Source: a bacterium (GTDB taxonomy: Bacteria > Verrucomicrobiota > Verrucomicrobiia > Limisphaerales > J093). Taken from it: a DNA stretch of 64,000 bases. Made by a program: the position numbers and the translations under genes. This document shows, piece by piece, positions 25,609-34,009 of the stretch. A model generated the notes under the pieces. It searched no databases. It saw only the letters and a list, made by a program, of their open reading frames with translations, and was not told the origin of the DNA. Each line of letters begins with the position of its first letter. Positions within the stretch are counted from its first letter, which is position 1. Location of the stretch: NCBI GenBank assembly GCA_021780105.1, contig JAJXZJ010000065.1:1-64000 (forward strand), read 5' to 3'.

Positions 25609-28020
25609 ATGCGAATGAATCAGGCCATGAACTTGACCAAAACTGCGGCGCAGCCGTTCCGTCGCGCCCGCCGGCTGAAGTGGGTTCGCCGCGTTTTTGC
25701 CTGTGCCGGTGGCTTCGGCCTCGGCGTCAGTGTTGTTGCGCAACCGCTGAAACCGGTCGTTCCCATCGCGGCGCGACCGCTTCCGCTGTCCTCAGTGCGG
25801 CTCACCGGCGGTCCGCTCCAGCACGCGCAGGAATTGGACGCCGAATATCTGCTGAAGCTGGAGCCTGACCGGATGCTGGCCTATTTCCGCAAGCGCGCCG
25901 GCCTGCCGCCAAAGGCCAAAGGCTACGGCGGCTGGGACGGCGACGGCAAAAACCTCACCGGCCACATTCTCGGCCATTATCTTTCCGCCGTCAGCCAGAT
26001 GTGGGCGGCAACCGGCGACACGCGTTTCAAGGAGCGGGCGGATTACATCGTCGCCGAGTTGAAGCTCGTGCAGGACGCCAACGGCGATGGTTATCTTGGC
26101 GCGCTCGAAGGCGGGCGGGAGCGGTTCACCGAGGTCGCCCGCGGCGACATCCGTTCCGGCGGCTTCGACCTCAATGGCCTGTGGTCACCGTGGTATGTCC
26201 TGCACAAGGATTTCGCCGGGCTGCGGGACGCGTATCGCTTCACCGGCAACCAAGCGGCGCTCGCGATCGAAATCAAATTCGCTGCGTGGGCCGAGGGCAT
26301 TCTCTCCAAACTCAGCGGTGCCCAGGTGCAACGCATGTTGAACACCGAGTTCGGCGGCATGAACGAGGTGCTCGCCGACCTTTACGCAGACACCGGCGAC
26401 GCCCGCTGGCTGGCGCTGTCGCGGCGCTTCGAGCACCACGCGGTGACCGATCCGCTCAAGCGCGGCCAGGACCGGCTTGCCGGCCTGCACGGCAACACGC
26501 AGGTGCCGAAGCTGCTTGGGTCGCTGGCGCGTTACGTTGACACCGGCGACCCCGGCGACTATTTCGCGGCGGCCTTCTTTTGGGACACGGTCGTGCAGCA
26601 TCACTCGTTCGCCACCGGCGGTCACGGCAAGGACGAATACTTTGGTCCGCCGGATCAGTTGAGCGATCGCGTGGACGGCCGCACCGCGGAATCCTGCAAC
26701 GTCTATAACATGCTCAAGCTGACGCGCGGGCTGTTCGCGCTCCGGCCGGACGCCGACTACGCCGGGTTCGAGGAACGGGCGCTGTTCAACCACGTCCTCG
26801 CCTCGATGGATCCCACGGACGGTCGCACCTGCTACATGGTGCCGGTGGGGCGCGGCGTGCAACACGAGTATCAGGATATGTTCGAGAGTTTCACCTGCTG
26901 CGTCGGCACCGGCATGGAAAACCACGCGCTGCTCGGCGACGGCATTTATTACGAGTCCGGCGACCGGTTGTGGGTGAACCTCTACACGCCCTCGACCGCG
27001 AACTGGCAGGCCACCGGCGTGCGCCTGGCCGTGGAGACCAGCTTCCCCGAGGGCGACTCGGCGACGTTGAAGCTCACGCTCGCGGCACCGCGGGAATTCA
27101 CGCTTGCACTGCGTCGGCCGGCGTGGGCGGGTGACGGTTTCGCGGTCAAGGTCAACGGCCACGACGTCGCTGACCTCCTGCCGCCGGGCAACTACGTCGA
27201 ACTGAAGCGGCGCTGGCAAAGCGGCGACGCCGTGGAATTGACCCTGCCCAAGCAGCTCCATCTGGAGCCGCTGCCCGATAACCCGCGTCGCGTCGCCATC
27301 CTGTGGGGACCGCTCGTCCTCGCCGGCGATCTCGGCCCGGAGGAGAATCGCAACCAACACCACGAGGACGTGCCCGTGTTCGTCGCGGCCGAACGGCCGG
27401 TGGCGGACTGGTTGAAGCCGATTGCCGGCCGGCCGGGCTGTTTCCGCAGCGACGGCGTCGGCCGCGACCGCGACGTGGACTTCGTGCCGTTTTACCGCCT
27501 GCACCGGCGCACTTATGCCGCGTATTGCGATTTGTTCACGCCGGCGGAATGGACGAAACGCGCCGCCGAACTGGCCGCCGAGCGCGAACGGCAGCGCAAG
27601 TTGGAACTCGCCACCGTGGCGTTCGTCCAACCCGGCGAGATGCAGCCCGAACGCGATTTCAACATGCAGGGCGAGGATACCACGCCGGATCGCGTCATGG
27701 GCCGGCCGGGACGGCGTGCCCGAAAGTGGTTCGCGTTTGACCTGCCGGTGGACGCGGCGCATCCGCTGGCACTGGTGGCGACGTATTGCAGCGACGAGTG
27801 GCGCCCGCGGGAATTCGTGATCAAGATTGGCGACCAGCAGCTCGCCCGGCAGACGGTGTCGAAGGGCGGACCGCCGCGTTTCTTTGACGTGGAATACGCG
27901 ATCCCGCCCGCGCTGGTGCGGGGCAAATCGAAGGTGACGGTGCGGTTTGAGGCAGCGCCGGGCAGCGAGGTGGCCGCCGTCTTCGGCCTGCGTCTGATCC
28001 GCGCCGACGCGACGCGTTAA
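25609..28020 (+). CDS. GH127-type beta-L-arabinofuranosidase (DUF1680), exported
   Basis: This 803-residue protein has a basic N-terminus and hydrophobic segment (ACAGGFGLGVSVVAQP), probably a signal peptide. The (alpha/alpha)6 barrel of GH127/GH146 follows, starting PLPLSSVRLTGGPLQHAQEL. The zinc/cysteine catalytic apparatus is visible as AESCNVYNMLKLTRGLF (Glu and Cys, about residue 360) and FESFTCCVGTGMENHALLG (Cys-Cys, about residue 430). A C-terminal beta domain (about residues 640-803, DUF4986-like, FVIKIGDQQLARQTVSKGGP) completes the architecture. The family removes beta-L-arabinofuranose from plant glycans. The start may be MNLTK, six codons later. The gene follows element A closely. 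Confidence 0.9.
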   Translation: MRMNQAMNLTKTAAQPFRRARRLKWVRRVFACAGGFGLGVSVVAQPLKPVVPIAARPLPLSSVRLTGGPLQHAQELDAEYLLKLEPDRMLAYFRKRAGLPPKAKGYGGWDGDGKNLTGHILGHYLSAVSQMWAATGDTRFKERADYIVAELKLVQDANGDGYLGALEGGRERFTEVARGDIRSGGFDLNGLWSPWYVLHKDFAGLRDAYRFTGNQAALAIEIKFAAWAEGILSKLSGAQVQRMLNTEFGGMNEVLADLYADTGDARWLALSRRFEHHAVTDPLKRGQDRLAGLHGNTQVPKLLGSLARYVDTGDPGDYFAAAFFWDTVVQHHSFATGGHGKDEYFGPPDQLSDRVDGRTAESCNVYNMLKLTRGLFALRPDADYAGFEERALFNHVLASMDPTDGRTCYMVPVGRGVQHEYQDMFESFTCCVGTGMENHALLGDGIYYESGDRLWVNLYTPSTANWQATGVRLAVETSFPEGDSATLKLTLAAPREFTLALRRPAWAGDGFAVKVNGHDVADLLPPGNYVELKRRWQSGDAVELTLPKQLHLEPLPDNPRRVAILWGPLVLAGDLGPEENRNQHHEDVPVFVAAERPVADWLKPIAGRPGCFRSDGVGRDRDVDFVPFYRLHRRTYAAYCDLFTPAEWTKRAAELAAERERQRKLELATVAFVQPGEMQPERDFNMQGEDTTPDRVMGRPGRRARKWFAFDLPVDAAHPLALVATYCSDEWRPREFVIKIGDQQLARQTVSKGGPPRFFDVEYAIPPALVRGKSKVTVRFEAAPGSEVAAVFGLRLIRADATR

Positions 28021-28124
28021 ACGGCGGGTTGTCTTGCTGGCGTCAGTTTGTAAGGCGGTTATGCGTGGCGGACGCGTCTCGCCGCAACTTGCGGCAACGC
28101 CCGCCGGGGTGTTAACTGAGGTCC

Positions 28125-28364
28125 ATGAGCGAACCGATCGTCTTCCAGAAATCTCCCCTCGTGCAGAAGGTCGCCCCCGGCACCTACTATTGGTGTGCCT
28201 GTGGACGGTCGGCGGGCCAGCCGTTTTGCGATGGCTCGCACGGTGAAACCGGTTTCGCCCCGCTGCCGGTCGAAATCACCGAGGCGAAGACGGTCGCCTG
28301 GTGCGCCTGCAAGCACACGAAGACGCCGCCGTTTTGCGACGGCAGCCACGCGCATTTGAAGTAG
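28125..28364 (+). CDS. Tandem CDGSH iron-sulfur protein
   Basis: This 79-residue protein is made of two CDGSH motifs in a row: CACGRSAGQPFCDGSH (residues 24-39) and CACKHTKTPPFCDGSH (residues 60-75). Each keeps the three cysteines and one histidine that bind a [2Fe-2S] cluster, as in mitoNEET-type proteins. The tandem form is like the MiNT class. Roles in redox sensing or cluster transfer are proposed for the family. No membrane anchor is present. It stands alone between GH127 and the DUF362 gene. Confidence 0.9.
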   Translation: MSEPIVFQKSPLVQKVAPGTYYWCACGRSAGQPFCDGSHGETGFAPLPVEITEAKTVAWCACKHTKTPPFCDGSHAHLK

Positions 28365-28418
28365 TTCGCCGCCCCGCCGTGGCTTGACCTTCTTGGGGGC
28401 GGAGTTCAGAGTGACCCC

Positions 28419-29537
28419 ATGAAAACCCAACCGCAATCTCCCGCACGATCCAGCGAATCCATCGGCCCGGCCACCTCGCTTTCACGCCGACATTTTCTCT
28501 GGACCGCCGCCGGCGTCCTCGGTGCGGCCGGCCTGGCCCGCGCGGATGAACCCGCTGCGCCCGCCGCCGCCGCGCCCGCCGCCAAGCGTTCTGCCGTGGC
28601 GATTGCCGCTGGTCAGAGCCGTCGTGAAAATGTCTGCCAGTCACTGGTGGCGATCGAAGACCGGATCATGCCGGTGCTGCGGACCAAGCAGCACGTCGTC
28701 ATCAAGCCGAACATCGTGAACACGGGCAACCAGCTTGCCTCGACGCACGTGGACGCGCTGCACGGCATCCTTGATTTTCTGGCCCCGCGCTTCAAGGGAC
28801 CGGTGGTGATCGCGGAGTCTTCCGCCGGCTACAGCACCGAGGGCTACGATCATTTTCACTACCGCGACGTCGTCGCGGAGCACAAGCCGCTGGCGGTCAG
28901 CTTGGTGGACTTGAACGAGGAGGGCAACTACGTCACCCACACAATTCTGGATGGTGACCTCCACGCCGTGCCGGTGCGGCTGGCGGCGCGGCTGCTCGAT
29001 CCCGACGCGTTCGTGATGTGTTCCGCCATCCTCAAAACCCACAACACCGTGGTGGCGACGCTTTCGATCAAGAACATGTGCCTCGGCGCGCCATTGCACA
29101 GCCCGCGCGGGGAAACGCGTCGGTGGAACGACAAGCGCCTTTACCACGGCGGCGTGCGCCAGACCCACCTGGACATCTGGCTCACCGCCCAGCGCCTGCA
29201 GCCGTTCTGGGGCGCCACCGTGATTGACGGCTACGAAGGCATGCAAGGCGACGGCCCCAACGATGGGACGCCCGTGGCCTCGCGAATTGCCGTCGCCTCG
29301 ACCGACTTTGTCGCAGCGGATCGCGTTGGCATGGAGGCGATGGGCGTGGATGCGTCGTGGGTGGGCTACCTGCAGTTCTGTGCCCAGTCTGCGTTGGGCG
29401 AAGCGGACTTGTCCCGAATCGAATTGCGCGGCGCCAAGCTGGCCGAGGTCGCGAAGAAATACCAGATGCACCCCAACCTCGAACACGAGTTGAAGTGGAT
29501 GGGGCCGATGAAGGAAGTGCCGGAAAAGCTCGGGTGA
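28419..29537 (+). CDS. Tat-exported DUF362 protein
   Basis: This 372-residue protein has a twin-arginine signal (LSRRHFLWTAAGVLGAAGLA, residues 23-42) and then a DUF362 domain. Typical pieces are VIKPNIVNTGNQLASTHVDA, GPVVIAESSAGYSTEGYDHF, VMCSAILKTHNTVVATLSIK, NMCLGAPLH and TVIDGYEGMQGDGPNDGTPV. DUF362 proteins are uncharacterised; some have ferredoxin domains, but none is present here. Tat export suggests a folded or cofactor-bearing protein in the periplasm. Its TGA stop overlaps the GTG start of the next gene (GTGA), indicating translational coupling. Confidence 0.85.
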   Translation: MKTQPQSPARSSESIGPATSLSRRHFLWTAAGVLGAAGLARADEPAAPAAAAPAAKRSAVAIAAGQSRRENVCQSLVAIEDRIMPVLRTKQHVVIKPNIVNTGNQLASTHVDALHGILDFLAPRFKGPVVIAESSAGYSTEGYDHFHYRDVVAEHKPLAVSLVDLNEEGNYVTHTILDGDLHAVPVRLAARLLDPDAFVMCSAILKTHNTVVATLSIKNMCLGAPLHSPRGETRRWNDKRLYHGGVRQTHLDIWLTAQRLQPFWGATVIDGYEGMQGDGPNDGTPVASRIAVASTDFVAADRVGMEAMGVDASWVGYLQFCAQSALGEADLSRIELRGAKLAEVAKKYQMHPNLEHELKWMGPMKEVPEKLG

Positions 29538-30226
29538 GCGATAACTGGGAGCATTATCTTGCTGGAACAAATGCGAGTGTTGATCCGCGGCTGAACGCGC
29601 TGTTGCCGCAAGCACTCGATTTGCCAGGCGACCAGTTCATCTGGCTGCGCAACGCCGGCAACATCGTCACCGGGCCGCTCTCCAGCACGATGCGCTCACT
29701 TGCGCTGGCGTGCGCCGTCAAGGGCGGCCGGGAGATTGTCATCCTCGGCCACACGGATTGCTGGGTCTGCAAGACCACCACCATGCTCCTGCTTGAGAAA
29801 CTGAAGGAGCTGGGCGTGGAGCGGCATTGGCTGCCGGAGAACCTCAACGAGTTCTTCGGCATGTTCGCCAGCGAACGGCAGAACGTCATCAATGCCTGCG
29901 AGATCGTCCGCCACAGCCCGTTGATCGGCGCCAACATTCCGGTGCAGGGGTTTGTCATGGACATCGCAACCGGCAAGCTGGAATGGATCGTTAACAGCTA
30001 TCAGTCGTTGGAAACTACCGCCGGCCGATTGAGTGAGCGAGATGAAATTCCCGGACATGAAAATCGGCGACGTGGTGACGAAGCCGCGAAAATGTGGTGC
30101 AGGAAGCGGCGAAGCGTGAAGCCAAGCCGCCCCAGCCTCCGCCTCCCATCGTCCAAGCGACGCACAAAGCTTCGCCGGCGCGACCATGATAGCTCGCTAC
30201 GCTGCTTGGTGGTTTCTGGTGGCTGA
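29534..30226 (+). CDS. Beta-carbonic-anhydrase-like protein with incomplete zinc site
   Basis: The frame starts at GTG 29534, overlapping the DUF362 stop. RNAGNIVTGPLSSTMRSLAL and REIVILGHTDCWVCK are carbonic-anhydrase beta-class motifs, giving the zinc ligands His and Cys of 'HxxC'. The first strand, which normally carries 'CxDxR', is reduced to ASVDPR with Ser (AGT, 29576-29578) at the Cys position, so the zinc triad is incomplete. From about residue 165 the frame becomes Arg-rich. Plausible coding text continues in other frames (EMKFPDMKIGDVVTK, then ENVVQEAAKREAKPPQPPPP), suggesting two frameshifts in the tail near 30030 and 30085. The intact part ends near 30030. Confidence 0.65.
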   Translation: MSDNWEHYLAGTNASVDPRLNALLPQALDLPGDQFIWLRNAGNIVTGPLSSTMRSLALACAVKGGREIVILGHTDCWVCKTTTMLLLEKLKELGVERHWLPENLNEFFGMFASERQNVINACEIVRHSPLIGANIPVQGFVMDIATGKLEWIVNSYQSLETTAGRLSERDEIPGHENRRRGDEAAKMWCRKRRSVKPSRPSLRLPSSKRRTKLRRRDHDSSLRCLVVSGG

Positions 30227-30262
30227 AGACCCTCCCGACCGAGCAAAGAACAGCGAAAACGC

Positions 30263-30919
30263 TCAGAGGACACCTGACTGAATCTGTTTCGGGCTGTTCT
30301 CCGCTTGCCAGCAGGGATCAAAATCTACTGCGGCATGACATTTGCCGCCCCATACGCTCTGCTGGCCAACGTGCTGCACCAGCGATGGCACATGATAATA
30401 CAATGGCCTCTGTAACCGGGCCGCCAGCCGGGAAATTCGAATGTCAAGCGGGGCTGGCGCTTCGCCCCAATGCGTCAGAATGAACTCGGCGGTGCAACGT
30501 GCCAGCAATAAGGCATGGCTGCCATAGATATAATGCGGATGCGCTTCGAAGCAGCCGTTACGAGGATCTGTGAAGACGCTACGCACGCCTGGGTTGTAGA
30601 GACTGACAAGGGTAATGCGACCGCTTTGAAACGGCCACCACGCCGCGATGTTGTGCCAGAGATGAATGTCAAAATCGAGGTCGTCCTCCAAAAAAAGGAG
30701 CCATGCCGCCTCCGTTTGAAGTCCGTGCGCCAGCGCAAGGTAGCCGGTGTCCAGGATGTTTTGTAACCGATCGGCGCTCGTCTTTCGATCCAGTTGGATA
30801 TGCACCGGCCGCCTACCCCAGTCCGTGCGTGCCAAGTTTTCGAGTGTTTGCCGGCACATCTCCGTCCGCTCCGCGCAGGAGATTAGCACGCAGGCCAATA
30901 ACAAATCGGGTTCACTCAC
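30263..30919 (-). CDS. Glycosyltransferase-like protein
   Basis: This 218-residue protein contains a GT-A-type core: LACVLISCAERTEMCRQTLE at the start, then LLFLEDDLDFDIHLWHNIAA with an acidic EDD metal site (about residues 78-85), and RNGCFEAHPHYIYGSHALLL. It resembles short glycosyltransferases that modify surface glycans; donor and acceptor are unknown. I chose GTG at 30919 because it overlaps the stop of the upstream glycosyltransferase by eight bases (GTGAGTGA), a sign of coupled translation. Sequence upstream of that in the same frame belongs to the neighbour. Confidence 0.65.
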   Translation of the reverse strand: MSEPDLLLACVLISCAERTEMCRQTLENLARTDWGRRPVHIQLDRKTSADRLQNILDTGYLALAHGLQTEAAWLLFLEDDLDFDIHLWHNIAAWWPFQSGRITLVSLYNPGVRSVFTDPRNGCFEAHPHYIYGSHALLLARCTAEFILTHWGEAPAPLDIRISRLAARLQRPLYYHVPSLVQHVGQQSVWGGKCHAAVDFDPCWQAENSPKQIQSGVL

Positions 30920-32162
30920 TTTCTTTGCCCCAGGAACAGTCGCCGTCGAAATCAGGAGTGAGTTCAATGGGCATCTGTTCAAACCGTAACCAGCGCCCTC
31001 GCCAGACTCCGTCATAGCTCTGACACAGGCGGCAGATGGTGCCTTCTTCCCCGGCAATCTCTAAAATGACATGGCCGTCTTCCCATTTTACTCCCCATAA
31101 CCGCTCGCACGCGGCGGCGCCTACACCAATGGTGCCGTCCGCCAGGAAACTCATGGGCCTTTGATCGTAGCCGAGGCGATGATAGTTGAATGAATTCTTC
31201 GTTAACCGCTGAATGGCCTTCAGTTCGTCCGATGATCTCCCGGCCGGGCGGGGCCGCTCATCGCCGATCCGGCCGTCCCAGAGTCGCCGCAATTCTTGCA
31301 GATACGTTCGACATTCATTTTCATTCCAGAAATCGCCAATGGCTTTGTTCGGCTCAAACAGGTTCCACTTGTCGAGGTTCCGGTGCTGAAAAACCAGCCG
31401 CCCGTTGAAATCATGCTGGCACATCGTGTCATCCGGCGGGTAAATGGGCGTGGTGGGCATGGAATAAGGTTGGCCGAGTTTCCGGAACGCCAGATGGAAT
31501 GTCTCCTTGTCCCCATGCACATACTGATAGTAGAAATCGGAGTGCTCGTTGAACCACATTGTCAGTTGCAGCGCCCGCCAGCAGCGTTCCGTGTCCACCA
31601 CCACTTGGCCGGTTTCAAACTCGGGCTCGTCGCGATAGGTGACCCCGCAGATTTGCCAGATGGGCCGATGCGGTTCCAACCGGCCAAAATCAGGCCAGAA
31701 GATTGCCCCGGTTTGGCGGAATTCCGGCGTTTCAAACAGGAAGTCCGGGTTGACCACCGGCATATTGTCGGCGTCCAGCAGCAGGACCCCCTTGAATGGG
31801 CAGTGGAGGATCGCGAACGGCTTGAGTTCCCAGCCGTTTAGAATGCACGCCGGGTGTTGCTCGCGGACTGTGGTCGCGTCAACGCATTTTACGTTGAAAG
31901 GTTGAACCAGCTCCGCCATGCGGCCATCAAGTTCGCCCTTGCCCAGATGCCAGATTTGCACCGGCAGGCGGCACCCCAGCCGCCGCAGCATTTGGAGGCA
32001 GACCCAGGCACCAGTGAAATAACGGATTCCCCCGCCACAGATCACAATCCCCCGACCGACATGGCCGCCGGGATAAACCGGCAGGGAACCAATGAACCGC
32101 TTACTAAGCTCAAGCGCTGTCTCCGGAGTCAGAACGATGTCCAAGTCGTTTGGCGTTGTCAT
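30912..32162 (-). CDS. Mannosyltransferase-type (MNN-like) glycosyltransferase
   Basis: This 416-residue cytoplasmic protein has the fold signature of MNN/GT71-type sugar transferases: YPGGHVGRGIVICGGGIRYF near the start, HLGKGELDGRMAELV, LKPFAILHCPFKGVLLLDAD (with the DxD site in LLLDADNMPV, about residues 127-136) and FETGQVVVDTERCWRALQLT. The last 90 residues form a small beta-rich domain (MSFLADGTIGVGAAACERLW). It probably builds surface glycans with the coupled gene at 30263-30919. Its start overlaps the 3' end of an IS-interrupted frame. Confidence 0.75.
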   Translation of the reverse strand: MTTPNDLDIVLTPETALELSKRFIGSLPVYPGGHVGRGIVICGGGIRYFTGAWVCLQMLRRLGCRLPVQIWHLGKGELDGRMAELVQPFNVKCVDATTVREQHPACILNGWELKPFAILHCPFKGVLLLDADNMPVVNPDFLFETPEFRQTGAIFWPDFGRLEPHRPIWQICGVTYRDEPEFETGQVVVDTERCWRALQLTMWFNEHSDFYYQYVHGDKETFHLAFRKLGQPYSMPTTPIYPPDDTMCQHDFNGRLVFQHRNLDKWNLFEPNKAIGDFWNENECRTYLQELRRLWDGRIGDERPRPAGRSSDELKAIQRLTKNSFNYHRLGYDQRPMSFLADGTIGVGAAACERLWGVKWEDGHVILEIAGEEGTICRLCQSYDGVWRGRWLRFEQMPIELTPDFDGDCSWGKESE

Positions 32163-32275
32163 GCCAGAATTCCTCCATCGCTGCTGCCCGGCTTGGATTC
32201 TCGCGTAAGAGGATGTTCAAGTGTCCTGGGCCACCGACACTTGCTTCAGCATCCATCGCATTCAGGAATCGCACG
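32110..32275 (-). pseudogene. C-terminal remnant of a gene cut by the IS3 element
   Basis: Just outside the left end of the IS3 element, a minus-strand frame reads VRFLNAMDAEASVGGPGHLN, then ILLRENPSRAAAMEEFWHDN, to a stop at 32110. It overlaps the start of the glycosyltransferase gene in the manner of an operon neighbour. Residue composition looks coding, but the family is not recognisable. The matching 5' part was not found beyond the right end of the IS. Confidence 0.5.
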
Positions 32276-32281
32276 TGGGCT

Positions 32282-33178
32282 TGACCCGGTTTGATGGACA
32301 CCTTGGAGGCGGTGCGCATGGGTTGTTTGGTTGACTTGGTTCTCGAAGTCCACAGGTGACTTGTAGCCGAGTGCGCTGTGGCGCCGCACACGGTTATCAT
32401 ATTTTTCGGCGTAGTCGAACAAGTCCAGGGTTGCTTCAGCCCGCGTCGCGTAGCCGCCCGCCGCTTCCGCCAGACCCACGCATTCCCGTTTGTAGGTGGC
32501 GTTGAAGCTTTCCATCGTCGCGTTATCGTAGGGATTGCCCTTGGCACTCATGCCCGGCTCCATCCGCGCCGCCCGCAGCAGGCTCCGGTATTCCTGGCAG
32601 GCGTATTGCCCCCCGCGATCACTGTGGTGCCGCAGGCCCGGAGGCGGGCAGCGGTGTTTGATCGCCATCTGCAAGGCCAGCATGGCCAGTTGCGCGTGCA
32701 ACGTCGGGGCCGTGGCCCAGCCCACGACCCGGCGGCTCCACAAATCCAGGATCACCGCCACGTAAAGCCAGCCTTCGTCCGTCCACACAGAGGTGAGATC
32801 CGTAACATACGTCTGGTTCGGACCGGTGGGCGCGGGCGCCTTGGCCAGCCGGTCCGGCGCGATGGGCTGGTCATGGTCGCTGTGCGTGGTGCGCGGCACG
32901 AACCGCCGGGAGCCGCAGCCCCGCAGCCCCTCCGCCTGCATCAGCCGGGCGATGCGTTTGCAGCCGTGCCGCTCGCCTTGCCCGGCCAGTTCTTCCTGGA
33001 TGCGCGGCGCTCCGTAACGGCCCTTGTGCTGCTCAAACACGGTGCGGATCTTCGGCCGCAACTGCGCATCGGTGCGTTCGCGTTCGCCGGCCTCGGCCTT
33101 GACCCAGGCATGATAGCCCGAACGCTTCACGGCGAAGGCGGCGCAGAGCTGGGCCAGGGAATGAGACTCGGTGCTCAT
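32282..33178 (-). CDS. IS3-family transposase OrfB (DDE integrase core)
   Basis: OrfB carries the HTH_21 segment (SLAQLCAAFAVKRSGYHAWV) and a complete rve integrase core. The DDE triad is visible: Asp in YVTDLTSVWTDEGWLYVAV, Asp in LRHHSDRGGQYACQEY and Glu in YDNATMESFNATYKRE. The likely own start is MSTESHSLAQ at 33178. The frame is open to about 33343 and lies -1 relative to orfA. A run of seven A residues at 33231-33237 (minus strand) within the overlap could allow -1 frameshifting to an OrfAB fusion. The frame itself runs to a stop at 32246, slightly past the IS edge. Confidence 0.9.
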
Positions 33179-33534
33179 GCGTTCGATGGTTGGGTAGCGT
33201 TCCGGGATGGTTCGGTAAAGATGCCCAGCGTTTTTTTCAGAATGTCGCGCTGCTCCCGCACGCGGGCCAGCTCGGCCTTGAGGGCGCGGTTCTCCGCCGC
33301 CAAGTCGTCCCGCTGGGGCGTGGCGTCGCCGTAGTAGCGGCACTTCCAGTCCTTCAGGCTCGGGTGGCTGATGCCCAGTTCGGCGGCGATCTGCGTGCCG
33401 GGTTTGCCGGTCTTGATCCAGTTCTCCACGGCCTGCCCCTCGAACGCGTCGTCGTAGCGTTTGGTTTGCGGGGCCGCCGTGGCGACGGTTGTTTCGCCAC
33501 GTTCGTTCAGTCCGGTCTTGTTGCTTTTGTTCAT
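33175..33534 (-). CDS. IS3-family transposase OrfA
   Basis: This 119-residue DNA-binding subunit has the transposase_8 HTH (KRYDDAFEGQAVENWIKTGK, GTQIAAELGISHPSLKDWK) followed by a leucine-zipper-like coiled coil (DLAAENRALKAELARVREQR). It ends DILKKTLGIFTEPS. The lysine codons overlap the A7 run that may program frameshifting into orfB. The gene lies inside the right terminal repeat of the element. Confidence 0.9.
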   Translation of the reverse strand: MNKSNKTGLNERGETTVATAAPQTKRYDDAFEGQAVENWIKTGKPGTQIAAELGISHPSLKDWKCRYYGDATPQRDDLAAENRALKAELARVREQRDILKKTLGIFTEPSRNATQPSNA

Positions 33535-33591
33535 GTGCGCTTTCGTCCTAGCGCACCGCCTCCAAGGTGTCCATCAAACCGGGTCAAGCCC

Positions 33592-33738
33592 ATGGGCGGC
33601 TGCGCGAGGCCGTTTAACGCTGGTGGTAAGGCATTTAAGGATTATCCGAATGGGTTTAACCATGGTGCGCGCTCATTGGGCGTCTGCTTGTTGCTATTTA
33701 ACCAATGTTCGAGTGGATTTAACGGATGTTGACGGCCT
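33592..33738. repeat. 21-bp-phased TTTAA array
   Basis: TTTAA occurs at 33613, 33634, 33655, 33697 and 33718, each exactly 21 bp or a multiple of 21 bp apart. The missing position 33676 reads TTGGG. Between the boxes the sequence varies. On the plus strand one frame gives heptads starting Phe-Asn or Phe-Lys (FNAGGKA, FKDYPNG, FNHGARS). On the minus strand one frame gives Leu-Asn heptads but with a stop. The array abuts the right end of the IS3 element. It could be a phased protein-binding or curved-DNA site, or a relic of heptad-repeat coding DNA. Confidence 0.55.
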
Positions 33739-34009
33739 GCCATCGGTGGTCGAAGCGGCTCGAACTAGTGTCGGCGCGCAGCCCAGCGGGGTACACCTGT
33801 CTTTGCTGTCGGCAGCAGTGGTTGACCAGACGGGTTCTTGGAACTGACCAGGCAATGGCTACGGAAGAGGAAGCTCGCGAACAGAGCCTTGTCGTTCTTG
33901 TTCTCGATCCAGCGATTGCTGGCCGGCTGTGCGGCCTTGCTCCTGGCAGCCACTGGCACCGCGATTCATTGGCTTGCCCTGCGAGCCGATGGATGCCACG
34001 CTGTCCGCC
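33739..34009. other. Intergenic region before the exported isomerase gene
   Basis: About 270 bp follow the TTTAA array before the isomerase start. No frame resembles a known protein. It probably contains the promoter for the gene at 34010, but I see no convincing -35/-10 pair. Confidence 0.4.

Larger units (their letters stand above)
32276..33592 (-). mobile_element. IS3-family insertion sequence, complete
   Basis: The 1317-bp element is bounded by perfect 42-bp inverted repeats at 32276-32317 and 33551-33592. They begin TGGGCTTGACCCGGTTTGAT, with the 5'-TG...CA-3' termini usual for IS3. It contains overlapping orfA and orfB on the minus strand. The flanks (ATCGCACG on the left, TGGGCGGC on the right) show no target duplication. 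This points to a later deletion or recombination at one side. Confidence 0.92.

Noticed and set aside
33231..33237. A7 run in the IS3 orfA/orfB overlap as a proven programmed frameshift site
   Set aside because: The frames and direction (-1) fit, but the codon phase does not give a textbook X XXY YYZ heptamer, so it is mentioned only as a possibility.
33190..33732. Plus-strand open frame across the IS3 end and the TTTAA array, with Phe-Asn heptads
   Set aside because: Most of it is antisense to orfA, and it has no upstream start outside the IS. The heptads may only reflect the 21-bp spacing. It is kept as a repeat rather than a gene.
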